Notes: a model not told the origin generated them from the letters alone. A stretch of DNA of 18,934 nt from RGIG3002 sp045546775 (GCA_045546775.1 JAZQDM010000079.1:1-18934), one strand, 5' to 3'. Positions 6,370 to 12,962 are shown, numbered from the stretch's first letter. Numbers and translations: made by a program.

Positions 6370-7602
6370 ATGAATACGGAAAAAACGTACAAATATTTAA
6401 TCTTGGGCGCAGGACCGGCAGGACTTACTTTTGCAAACCGCCTGCTGGAACAGGGTGAGGACGATTTCCTCGTTTTGGAAAAAGAGACAGAGGCTGGTGG
6501 ACTGTGCAGAAGCAAAGAAGTGGATGGTAGTCCGCTGGACATCGGTGGCGGTCATTTCTTGGATGTACGTCGCCCAAAAGTAAATGAGTTTTTGTTTCAA
6601 TTCATGCCGGAAGACGAATGGGATGTGTATGATCGTGACTCCAGAATTCAAGTCGGGGAAGAAGTGATTGGGCATCCGATGGAAGCAAACATTTGGCAGA
6701 TGAGCATTGAAAAGCAAGTAGAATATTTAAAATCCATCGCAGTGGCAGGCTGCAACATCGGGGAAGAAATGCCGGAAGAGTTTGTACAGTGGATTTATTG
6801 GAAACTAGGAGAGCGCATTGCGCAGGATTATATGATTCCGTACAACCAGAAAATGTTTGGCGATGAACTCAATCAGCTGGGAACTTACTGGTTGTGGAAA
6901 TTGCCCAATGTGTCTTTTGAAGAAACGTTGATGAGTTGTCTGACCAAAAAAGCATACGGCACGCAGCCGGGACATGCACAGTTTTATTATCCAAAACAAT
7001 ACGGTTACGGTGAACTTTGGAAACGTATGGCAGAGCGCATTTCGGACAAAATCGTGTATGGCGAAGCAGCTACGGAAATTGATTTTGCAACGAAAACCGT
7101 AAACAGTAAATACCGGGCAGAAAAGATCATCACGACAGTGCCGTGGACCTCTTTTACACAAGTCCATAATATGCCTGCAGAGATAAAAGATACGATGAAA
7201 AAGCTCAAATACAGCAGTGTTGTCATTTCTTATGTGCCGGAAAACATGGACACAAAGGCACAATGGATTTATTATCCGGACAGAGCGCTTTCTTATCACC
7301 GCATTTTGGTGCGTCACAATTTCTGCCCCAATTCCAAAGGATATTGGACGGAGACGAATCTGACCCGGTATGAGGCGGCGCATGGGCAGGTGGATGAGGC
7401 AGAAAAAGAGGATGTGTTTGTGAACGAATATGCATACCCACTTAACACGATAGAAAAACCGGAAGCCATCAAAGCACTTCTTGCGTGGGCAAGAGAACAC
7501 GATGTTTACGGTCTCGGCAGATGGGGCGAGTGGGAGCACTACAATTCCGATGCGGTAGTGGAACTTGCCATGAACATGGCAGATCAAATGATAATGCCCT
7601 AG
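6370..7602 (+). CDS. FAD-dependent UDP-galactopyranose mutase / protoporphyrinogen oxidase-like protein
   Basis: Encodes 410 residues. The N-terminus carries a dinucleotide-binding motif I-L-G-A-G-P-A-G-L (G13, G15, G18), with the ribose-binding acidic residue at E37 and the following G-G-L-C motif. D-I-G-G-G-H-F-L-D near residue 58 is typical of the amine-oxidase-like FAD superfamily. The C-terminus (381-394) reads G-L-G-R-W-G-E-W-E-H-Y-N-S-D, like the end motif of UDP-galactopyranose mutase homologues. It lacks membrane helices. Between two membrane glycosyltransferases, a sugar-nucleotide role such as furanose formation is more likely than haem synthesis. That is inference, since the annotation of this superfamily is unreliable. 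AGGAG (6358-6362) lies 7 bases upstream of the ATG and overlaps the previous stop codon. Confidence 0.72.
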   Translation: MNTEKTYKYLILGAGPAGLTFANRLLEQGEDDFLVLEKETEAGGLCRSKEVDGSPLDIGGGHFLDVRRPKVNEFLFQFMPEDEWDVYDRDSRIQVGEEVIGHPMEANIWQMSIEKQVEYLKSIAVAGCNIGEEMPEEFVQWIYWKLGERIAQDYMIPYNQKMFGDELNQLGTYWLWKLPNVSFEETLMSCLTKKAYGTQPGHAQFYYPKQYGYGELWKRMAERISDKIVYGEAATEIDFATKTVNSKYRAEKIITTVPWTSFTQVHNMPAEIKDTMKKLKYSSVVISYVPENMDTKAQWIYYPDRALSYHRILVRHNFCPNSKGYWTETNLTRYEAAHGQVDEAEKEDVFVNEYAYPLNTIEKPEAIKALLAWAREHDVYGLGRWGEWEHYNSDAVVELAMNMADQMIMP

Positions 7603-7617
7603 AAAGAAGGAAGAAAA

Positions 7618-7857
7618 ATGCGAAAAATAGAGTTCAAGATGGAACGGCAGGGCCTCTTGGAAATCGGTCAGCATGTAACGGTGACCGAAGGTGTACTGCC
7701 GAGTAACTATTATTACACAATTCACCCGGCGCTTGCCATGTCCGGCAATTTCCCTTTTCGGGAACGCCTGTTGGCACGGGAAGGCGTGGTGACAGATGTC
7801 ATTGAAAATGAGCGGGGCTTTTATGTCACAGTACAGTTTGACGAAGAGGCACCGTAA
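7618..7857 (+). CDS. Small soluble protein of unknown function
   Basis: Encodes 79 residues, with GAAGGAAG ahead of the ATG. It lies 15 bases after the flavoprotein gene and 25 bases before ridA. No membrane segment, Cys pair or known motif is visible. A central aromatic stretch, S-N-Y-Y-Y-T-I-H, is followed by G-N-F-P-F-R-E-R-L, and the C-terminal half (R-E-G-V-V-T-D-V-I-E-N-E-R-G-F-Y-V-T-V-Q-F) has the alternating pattern of a small beta-barrel or SH3-like fold. Position and spacing make it a genuine operon member. I do not recognise the family. Confidence 0.7.
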   Translation: MRKIEFKMERQGLLEIGQHVTVTEGVLPSNYYYTIHPALAMSGNFPFRERLLAREGVVTDVIENERGFYVTVQFDEEAP

Positions 7858-7882
7858 TTACATAAAAATGGAGGAAATTATT

Positions 7883-8260
7883 ATGATGAAAAAAATTGCA
7901 ACAGACAAGGCTCCGGCAGCAATCGGACCATATTCACAGGGAATCGTTATGGACAACATTTTGTTTGCATCCGGTCAGATTCCGATTGATCCGGCAAATG
8001 GTGAAATCAAAGGAACTACAATCGAAGAGCAGGCAGAACAGGTTATGAAAAATATCGGTGGCCTGTTGGAAGCAGCAGGATGCGATTATACAAAAGTTGT
8101 AAAAACAACATGCTTCCTTGCTAATATGGATGATTTTGCAGCGTTTAACGGTGTGTATGAAAAATATTTTACAGAGAAACCGGCAAGAAGCTGTGTTGCC
8201 GTAAAAGAACTTCCGAAAAAAGTACTGTGCGAAGTAGAAGTGATTGCCTACTTAGGCTAG
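7883..8260 (+). CDS. ridA: RidA family reactive intermediate deaminase
   Basis: Encodes 125 residues, the standard length. It contains the family signature: A-P-A-A-I-G-P-Y-S-Q-G near residue 10, A-S-G-Q-I-P-I-D-P near 30, the K-T-T-C-F-L-A-N-M-D-D-F core, and E-K-P-A-R-S-C-V-A-V with the catalytic-pocket Arg near 105, then C-E-V-E-V-I-A-Y at the end. RidA is a cytoplasmic trimer that hydrolyses reactive enamine/imine intermediates from pyridoxal-phosphate enzymes. GGAGG (7870-7874) is 8 bases before ATG 7883. A second ATG follows at once. Its TAG stop overlaps the AGGAG of the next gene, so translation is probably coupled. Its presence in a glycan operon is not explained. Confidence 0.93.
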   Translation: MMKKIATDKAPAAIGPYSQGIVMDNILFASGQIPIDPANGEIKGTTIEEQAEQVMKNIGGLLEAAGCDYTKVVKTTCFLANMDDFAAFNGVYEKYFTEKPARSCVAVKELPKKVLCEVEVIAYLG

Positions 8261-8272
8261 GAGTTTTTGCAG

Positions 8273-8773
8273 ATGAAAAATATCGTTTTAATAGGTATGC
8301 CCGGTGCCGGAAAAAGTACAGTAGGCGTCGTTCTTGCCAAAAATATGGGCTATGCGTTTATGGATTCTGATTTGCTCATACAGGACAAGCATAAAAAACT
8401 TTTGCATGAGATTATCGAAGAAAAAGGCGTGGAAGGTTTCTTGCAAATTGAGAATGATGTGAATGCTGACATACAAACTGACAATAGCGTCATAGCAACC
8501 GGCGGAAGTGTCATTTATGGCGAAAAGGCCATGAAACACTTGAAAAATATAGGAATTGTCGTATATTTGCAACTGTCCTTGGAGGAGCTTCGCGTACGCC
8601 TTGGAGATTTGAACGAGCGTGGCGTTGCTATGAAGCAGGGACAAGATTTGGCAGGCTTATACAAAGAGCGAATTCCTTATTATGAACAGTATGCAGATGT
8701 GACCATTGCATGTGACGGTAAGATGATCCGTGATATTGTGATGGAAATCAAACAAAAGATAAAAGAATCGTAG
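8273..8773 (+). CDS. Shikimate-kinase-like P-loop kinase with altered substrate residues
   Basis: Encodes 166 residues, the length of AroK. The Walker A motif is G-M-P-G-A-G-K-S-T (8-16), and D-S-D (31-33) matches the catalytic or magnesium Asp motif. A lid-like region has R116, and the C-terminal Y-K-E-R-I-P-Y-Y-E-Q-Y-A (130-141) keeps the conserved Arg (R133). Two shikimate-binding features differ. The usual F-R-x-x-E reads F-L-Q-I-E (56-60), losing the substrate-binding Arg. The usual G-G-G reads G-G-S (77-79). It may phosphorylate a different small molecule. ATG 8273 is preferred over TTG 8267 because of AGGAG spacing of 9 bases. No other aromatic biosynthesis gene is nearby. Confidence 0.75.
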   Translation: MKNIVLIGMPGAGKSTVGVVLAKNMGYAFMDSDLLIQDKHKKLLHEIIEEKGVEGFLQIENDVNADIQTDNSVIATGGSVIYGEKAMKHLKNIGIVVYLQLSLEELRVRLGDLNERGVAMKQGQDLAGLYKERIPYYEQYADVTIACDGKMIRDIVMEIKQKIKES

Positions 8774-8811
8774 CGATTGTCCACACGATGGGCCGCGGTA
8801 TGGGAGATGCG

Positions 8812-10374
8812 ATGAATTATTTAAAAGAACATAAAGAAAAGGTAATGGTGGGAGCAGCTTTTTTGTTCTGCTTTTTGTTCAGTTGCTACAAGCTGACAGC
8901 AGCCCCGCTGTGGTATGACGAAACAATTGAATTTTATTTCTCAAGATATTTAACCGGACCGATTGAAAATGTTACCGGTTTGCAAAATTTGTATGAGAGG
9001 ATTGTTTATTACTCATTCCAACCGCCGCTGTACCATCTTTTACTGTCTGTGTGGTTGCTTGTGAGTGAGACAGAATGGTGGTACCGTTTTTCCTGCGTTA
9101 TTTTTGGCGTAGTGAGTGCTGCCGGTTTGTACAAAGCAGTTGGTTACAAGACAAACAAAAGACTGGCATCTTTTTCGGTTGTAATTTATCCGTTAATCTA
9201 TGAGATTATGTATTACTTCCGAGAATGTGCGGAATATGCCCTGTTGTTGGCTTGCCTTACGTGGACATTGTACTTTTTCTTTAAGGCGGTAGAGGAAGGC
9301 GGAACAAAAAATCTTATTCTGTTTACCGTGATTTGTGTCGTGGATATGTACAGCCAGTACGGTGCTGCATTTGTCGTTGTGCCGCTTGCATTAATCGTAC
9401 TTGTAGACAGATGGTTCAAAAATAAAAAAGAATTAAAACCGTTGTTGCTATCTTATGTCATTGCTGTTGTCGGTGCCGGATTGCCGCTTTATTGGTTTTT
9501 TGTCCGTGTGCAGATGGGAGTACAGGCCAAAGCAGGCGTTGGAATGGATAGAATAATTACATTTTTGAATGGCAACGTTGTCTATGACTTTTTCAAAAAC
9601 CTTACACACGTGTTTGGCTGGAGCTTGATTGATTCGTACTCCGTGGAACGGTTTGAACTGTTGATGTTCTTGTTTTTGGCAGGGATTTTTGTATTGTCGT
9701 TGTTTGTTATCGTGTGCAGCAAAAACGTGACACTAAAATATTTGTTTTTGACAAATATTATTTCCTGGATAGCGTATTATGTACTTGTAAAAATGAACCT
9801 TTATGCGTATGCACAGTTTGCAAACCGCTATAGTGTGTTTTTTGTTCCGATATGGCTTTGTACCTTGATTTTGACAGCTTGGGAAAGTATGAGGCTGGCG
9901 AAAGAACGTTTTGGAAAGAAGTGGATTGCGCGTGGGTTAGGCGTTGCCTTCTTGCTTGTTACTTTGTTTGTAGTAGCAATCAATTTAAGAAAAATGCCGC
10001 ATATTTTTGAAAAGAGTCATACACGCGAAGCAGTCGACGTGTGGTACGAACAGGAAGGCTATAACACATTTACTTATGTCTGTTTCGGGGAAAATGTGAG
10101 CTTTGAATATTATCTTTCACACAATGAGAAGTTCAAAGAAGAGTACCGGGATAATTTGTATATGGAATATGGAGACGAAGTAACTGATACGAGCGAAAAG
10201 TCAAAAGAAGAGTATGTGGCATTGGTCAAAGAGCTTTGCGGAGGACAACTGCCGGATGAGATGTATGTGTCTACCGGAAACCGTTTTGTCATTATTGAAG
10301 CGATGAAACAAGAAGGATATGAAGTGGAAATTGTTTATCAGACAAACACAACATTGTGTCGCCTTTATCGATAA
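8812..10374 (+). CDS. GT-C fold membrane glycosyltransferase (GT39-like)
   Basis: Encodes 520 residues, with about ten membrane helices and a C-terminal soluble tail of roughly 120 residues. L-W-Y-D-E-T-I-E (D36-E37) after the first helix is the catalytic acidic loop of GT-C enzymes. F-Q-P-P-L-Y-H-L-L-L-S-V-W is the P-P-L-Y motif of the GT39/ArnT-like group. A Y-Y-F-R-E-C-A-E-Y-A-L-L segment also fits. It probably moves a sugar from a polyprenyl-phosphate donor to an extracellular acceptor. GGGAG (8802-8806) precedes ATG 8812 by 5 bases. ATG 8788 is an upstream alternative without a ribosome site. It is the last gene of the operon, which stops at the terminator 10410-10448. Confidence 0.8.
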   Translation: MNYLKEHKEKVMVGAAFLFCFLFSCYKLTAAPLWYDETIEFYFSRYLTGPIENVTGLQNLYERIVYYSFQPPLYHLLLSVWLLVSETEWWYRFSCVIFGVVSAAGLYKAVGYKTNKRLASFSVVIYPLIYEIMYYFRECAEYALLLACLTWTLYFFFKAVEEGGTKNLILFTVICVVDMYSQYGAAFVVVPLALIVLVDRWFKNKKELKPLLLSYVIAVVGAGLPLYWFFVRVQMGVQAKAGVGMDRIITFLNGNVVYDFFKNLTHVFGWSLIDSYSVERFELLMFLFLAGIFVLSLFVIVCSKNVTLKYLFLTNIISWIAYYVLVKMNLYAYAQFANRYSVFFVPIWLCTLILTAWESMRLAKERFGKKWIARGLGVAFLLVTLFVVAINLRKMPHIFEKSHTREAVDVWYEQEGYNTFTYVCFGENVSFEYYLSHNEKFKEEYRDNLYMEYGDEVTDTSEKSKEEYVALVKELCGGQLPDEMYVSTGNRFVIIEAMKQEGYEVEIVYQTNTTLCRLYR

Positions 10375-10381
10375 AATACAA

Positions 10382-10410
10382 GAATAAAAAATTCATATAT
10401 GTACAAAATA
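10382..10410 (+). promoter_or_regulatory. Putative sigma-G promoter of spoVAE
   Basis: GAATA at 10382-10386 fits the GHATR -35 consensus. After exactly 17 bases, CAAAATA at 10404-10410 matches CATNHTA at six of seven positions. The geometry is the same as at the spoVAB promoter. The predicted start, near 10417, falls inside the 5' arm of the terminator that follows. Confidence 0.5.
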
Positions 10411-10448
10411 ACAGGTAGTAGTTTGCAGGAACGACTGCCTGTTTTTTT
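10410..10448 (+). terminator. Intrinsic terminator of the glycan operon, directly upstream of spoVAE
   Basis: Bases 10410-10419 pair with 10434-10443 (AACAGGTAGT with ACTGCCTGTT, one G-T wobble) around a 14-base loop, followed by seven T at 10442-10448. The spoVAE ribosome site begins one base after the T run. It ends transcription that enters from the glycosyltransferase gene. Confidence 0.85.
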
Positions 10449-10458
10449 GGAGGTCTAT

Positions 10459-10815
10459 ATGGATTATATCATTGCATTTTTGGTAGGTGGTGCGATATGT
10501 GCACTTGTACAGGTTTTGATGGAAAAGACAAAGATGATGCCCGGCAGAATTATGGTGCTTTTGGTAGTGACGGGTGCTGTGCTCAGCGTGTTTGGTGTAT
10601 ATGAGATATTTGTGGAGCTGGCAGGCGCAGGTGCCAGTGTGCCGTTACTTGGCTTTGGGCATGTTTTGATGAAGGGCGTAAAAGAAGCGGTAGATGAGGC
10701 CGGCTTTTTCGGACTGTTTCAAGGAGGCTTCAAGGCGGCAGCCGTGGGAACTTCCGCAGCACTCATTTTTGGATATTTGGCAAGCCTTGTATTCAACTCT
10801 AAGATGAAAAAGTAA
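10459..10815 (+). CDS. spoVAE: Stage V sporulation protein AE (AEB type)
   Basis: Encodes 118 residues, near the 116 I recall for B. subtilis SpoVAEB. About four membrane helices carry the family features A-F-L-V-G-G-A-I-C-A-L-V-Q at the start, then F-V-E-L-A-G-A-G-A-S-V-P-L-L-G-F-G, and finally A-A-L-I-F-G-Y-L-A-S-L-V-F. It is a membrane component of the dipicolinic acid channel. ATG 10459 is preferred because GGAGG (10449-10453) lies 5 bases before it; an upstream in-frame ATG at 10399 reads through the terminator hairpin. In most sporulators it sits directly after spoVAD. Here spoVAD is missing from the window, and the gene stands alone after an unrelated operon. Confidence 0.9.
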   Translation: MDYIIAFLVGGAICALVQVLMEKTKMMPGRIMVLLVVTGAVLSVFGVYEIFVELAGAGASVPLLGFGHVLMKGVKEAVDEAGFFGLFQGGFKAAAVGTSAALIFGYLASLVFNSKMKK

Positions 10816-10819
10816 ACAA

Positions 10820-11124
10820 CTAGAGCACAAATGTGCATTTAAATTTTGCCCGCCAGACTGCAAAAATAGTTTACTTCAAAACTCCGTACTACAAATATAA
10901 GTTTTTCTAAGTGTTTTTGTATTAAATGTGCGATTGTAGAACGTAACCGGCTTACATTCGCCTTCCGTGACGAAGTAAGCCTTTCGCTGACATCGTGTCA
11001 GCGAATTACTATAAATAGAACAAGTACTTGAAAAACTATATATTTTTCGTAAGTCGTTTTTTAAGTAAACTATTTTTTGCAGTCTGCCGGGCAAAAAATT
11101 AAGGGGCACGTTTGTGCCCCTTAG
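10820..11124. repeat. Long-inverted-repeat element E1
   Basis: This ~305-bp stretch between the convergent spoVAE and DUF5721-like genes folds end to end. Outer arms match from 10844 (TTTTGCCCG then CAGACTGCAAAAA and TAGTTTACTT) to the reverse complement ending at 11098. Pairing continues inward through AGTTTTTC-T-AAGT (10900-10912) with ACTT-GAAAAACT (11026-11037). The core has two adjacent hairpins: GGCTTAC/GTAAGCC (10949-10955 / 10975-10981) and TTCGCTGAC/GTCAGCGAA (10983-10991 / 10997-11005), separated by one base. The inverted symmetry extends outward into small GCACAAA-type hairpins at both edges. No coding capacity, and no clear target duplication. Confidence 0.85.
11093..11122 (-). 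terminator. Terminator of the minus-strand DUF5721-like gene
   Basis: On the minus strand, AAGGGGCAC / GTGCCCCTT (plus-strand 11101-11109 and 11114-11122) form a perfect 9-bp stem with a 4-base loop, followed by AATTTTTT. The stem overlaps the stop codon, and the T run lies in the outer edge of element E1. Confidence 0.85.
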
Positions 11125-11621
11125 TTGTCGTATTCGATTTCATTTTTTTGCAAAAAGCGGTGGACGTATTTGTCCCAGGCGGCATCTGCCGATTTGTCCG
11201 GGAGGAACGTGCGAAGGGATGTCCCTGTGCGGATAGAAAGGGTGGATGCGCTGTAGTCGAGGGTAAGCACAAAGGCTTTGATTTCTTCCATGGGAACGGT
11301 TACATCCATGTCGTCCAGCACTTCGTGCCACAAGTCTGGAGAAAGGTGCAAAATGAAGCGGAAACTTATTGGTGTATGCTTGCCCTTAATAATATCAAAA
11401 CAAAAGGATTTGCTGTTTTTCCAAAGGGAGTAATCGTAAGGGCAAATGGTTTTGTCCTCCAGTTCTTCCGCGGTATAAAAAGCTTTGTTGATATGCCCGT
11501 CGATGTGGAACGTATTGTACGTTTGTATCGTTGCTTCGCCGAGAAGAAATGCGTCAAACGTATCGGCTATCAGCAGTTTGTTCATCAAAGATTTAATGTT
11601 TTTTATTGTGACTCCAATCAT
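11121..11621 (-). CDS. DUF5721-like protein
   Basis: Encodes 166 residues. The N-terminus, with M-I-G-V-T-I-K-N-I-K-S-L-M-N-K-L-L followed by D-T-F-D-A-F-L-L and T-Y-N-T-F-H-I-D-G, matches my memory of DUF5721, a Lachnospiraceae family of about 160 residues with no known function. It is soluble and of mixed alpha/beta character, with no catalytic motif I recognise. The start at 11621 is preceded on the minus strand by GAGG with a 6-base spacer; the longer upstream frame runs into element E2 and is not credible. A long plus-strand frame covers the same bases but has no ribosome site. The gene lies between elements E1 and E2. Confidence 0.75.
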   Translation of the reverse strand: MIGVTIKNIKSLMNKLLIADTFDAFLLGEATIQTYNTFHIDGHINKAFYTAEELEDKTICPYDYSLWKNSKSFCFDIIKGKHTPISFRFILHLSPDLWHEVLDDMDVTVPMEEIKAFVLTLDYSASTLSIRTGTSLRTFLPDKSADAAWDKYVHRFLQKNEIEYDN

Positions 11622-11703
11622 AGGATACCTCGTTTTTATTTGGTGTGTTTGGCGCCGGAAGAGGCCGGCCGCATGCACATAGTTTACCATAATAGGCAAA
11701 GGA

Positions 11704-11992
11704 TGGCAAATTGTACAATCGGGGAAAAGAAGGGCGCGGACACGGAAACGGAACTCGCGCATTGTTCAAAATATTATATTTTCAATGTGTTTTAATAAAA
11801 GTACTGACCGTTTCCGTGAACGGCTTGTATTCGCCGTCGTGGCTCAAACAAGCCTTTTTCAGACGTCCTGTCTGAAAATCACTTCGATAAAGAGAAAACA
11901 CATGAAAATATAAAATATTTTTCACGAAATGTGCGAGTTCCGTTTTCCGTGTCCGCGCACCGCTCTTTTCTCCCCGATTGTACAATTTGCCA
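11704..11992. repeat. Long-inverted-repeat element E2
   Basis: This ~289-bp stretch lies between the divergent DUF5721-like and degV genes. The outermost 22 bases (11704-11725) are perfectly complementary to 11971-11992. The arms continue with a GCGCGGACACGGAAA / CGGAACTCGC block present in both arms, then TATATTTTC-A-ATGTGTTTT on the left pairing with the stretch around 11894-11910. The core repeats E1's plan: GGCTTGT/ACAAGCC (11822-11828 / 11848-11854), one base, then TTTTCAGAC/GTCTGAAAA (11856-11864 / 11870-11878). The first loop keeps ATTCGCC and GTG as in E1. The arms are not similar in sequence to those of E1. Confidence 0.88.
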
Positions 11993-12021
11993 ATATTAAC
12001 CTATATTGTACAAAATAGTAC

Positions 12022-12051
12022 TTTACATATGTATGTACGTCATGCTATTAT
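12022..12051 (+). promoter_or_regulatory. Possible vegetative promoter of degV
   Basis: TTTACA (12022-12027) and TATTAT (12046-12051) are separated by 18 bases, about 70 bases before the degV start. The spacer contains an AT-rich dyad around ACATATGTATGT. A second candidate, TTGTAC / TATATT, is formed by the right edge of element E2 (see findings). Confidence 0.45.
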
Positions 12052-12122
12052 AAGTGGTATTAAAAACTACATTTAAGAGCAAATGATGCAAAGGGATGCG
12101 GTTTGCTGAAATAGGAGAGAAT

Positions 12123-12962
12123 ATGAGTTATAAAATTGTTGTAGACAGCTGTTGTGAATTGCCGGAAGAGTACAAAAATGATGCGAGATTTGAAATAGTG
12201 CCGTTGGAGCTTTGCATAGGGGATTATCGTATTTGGGATGATGAACATTTTGATCAGAAGGATTTCCTCAAAAGAATTGCAGAGTCGCCGGAATGTGCCA
12301 AAACGGCATGTCCTTCACCGGAAAAATTTATGGAGGCATACAATGCGCCGGTAGATGACGTTTACGTTGTGACAATTACGGCAAAATTGAGCGGAAGCTA
12401 TAACAGTGCCGTTCTCGGTAAAAACTTGTATTTTGAGACATATGGACATAACAAAAACATTCACGTATGCGATTCCGAAACTGCAGTTTGTGGGGAAACA
12501 CAGATTGCACTCAAAGCGATGGAACTTGCAGAGTCAGGTCTTCCTTTTGAAAAAGTAGTGGAGGAATTGGAGAAATTCCGTGATGAATTAAATACGTATT
12601 TTGTGTTGGATGATTTGGAAACGCTTCGCAAAAACGGACGTCTTACCGGTGTGAAAGCAATTGTGGCAACAACATTGAACATCAAACCGGTTATGTGCGC
12701 AGAAGGCGGTGTTATCGTACAGCTTTCTCAGGCTATCGGCACGAAAAAAGCACTTGCAAAGCTTGTGGAACTGGCAGCGAAAGTGGCGAAAGATACAGAG
12801 AAAAAGAATATGATTATTACGCATGTGAATTGTATGGAAAAAGCAGAAAAAATCAAGACGATGATGCTGGAAAAATTGAAATTTAAAAACGTGTTTGTGC
12901 TTGACGCAGCAGGTGTCAGCACCGTGTATGCAAACAATGGCGGCGTTGTTGTTACGTTCTAA
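12123..12962 (+). CDS. DegV family (fatty-acid-binding, FakB-like) protein
   Basis: Encodes 279 residues, the usual DegV length. The start reads Y-K-I-V-V-D-S-C-C-E-L-P; DegV proteins usually have D-S-x-x-D-L/E-L-P here. Further family motifs are T-A-C-P-S-P-E-K-F near residue 61, the T-I-T-A-K-L-S-G-S-Y-N-S-A phosphate/lipid-binding loop near 85-97, and L-E-T-L-R-K-N-G-R-L with L-N-I-K-P-V-M in the second half. Members bind one fatty acid and, in the FakA-FakB system, present it to the kinase for incorporation into phospholipid. No fakA-like gene is visible here. AGGAG (12113-12117) is 5 bases before ATG 12123. Its TAA stop overlaps the stop codon of the convergent response regulator. Confidence 0.9.
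   Translation: MSYKIVVDSCCELPEEYKNDARFEIVPLELCIGDYRIWDDEHFDQKDFLKRIAESPECAKTACPSPEKFMEAYNAPVDDVYVVTITAKLSGSYNSAVLGKNLYFETYGHNKNIHVCDSETAVCGETQIALKAMELAESGLPFEKVVEELEKFRDELNTYFVLDDLETLRKNGRLTGVKAIVATTLNIKPVMCAEGGVIVQLSQAIGTKKALAKLVELAAKVAKDTEKKNMIITHVNCMEKAEKIKTMMLEKLKFKNVFVLDAAGVSTVYANNGGVVVTF

Noticed and set aside
6805..7725. 306-residue minus-strand frame across the flavoprotein gene
   Set aside because: Antisense shadow with biased Cys/His/Phe content; it crosses the end of one real gene and the start of another.
10820..11124. Insertion sequence with transposase
   Set aside because: E1 and E2 have inverted-repeat ends but no coding capacity and no clear target duplications, so they are listed as repeats.
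11651..11678. GC-rich patch with GGCGCC and GGCCGGCC palindromes upstream of the DUF5721-like gene
   Set aside because: It stands out against the AT-rich surroundings, but I see no stable hairpin with a function or any link to the elements.
11112..11795. Long plus-strand open frame antisense to the DUF5721-like gene
   Set aside because: It starts inside the terminator hairpin and runs into element E2, with no ribosome site and no recognisable family. The minus-strand gene has a good ribosome site, terminator and family match.
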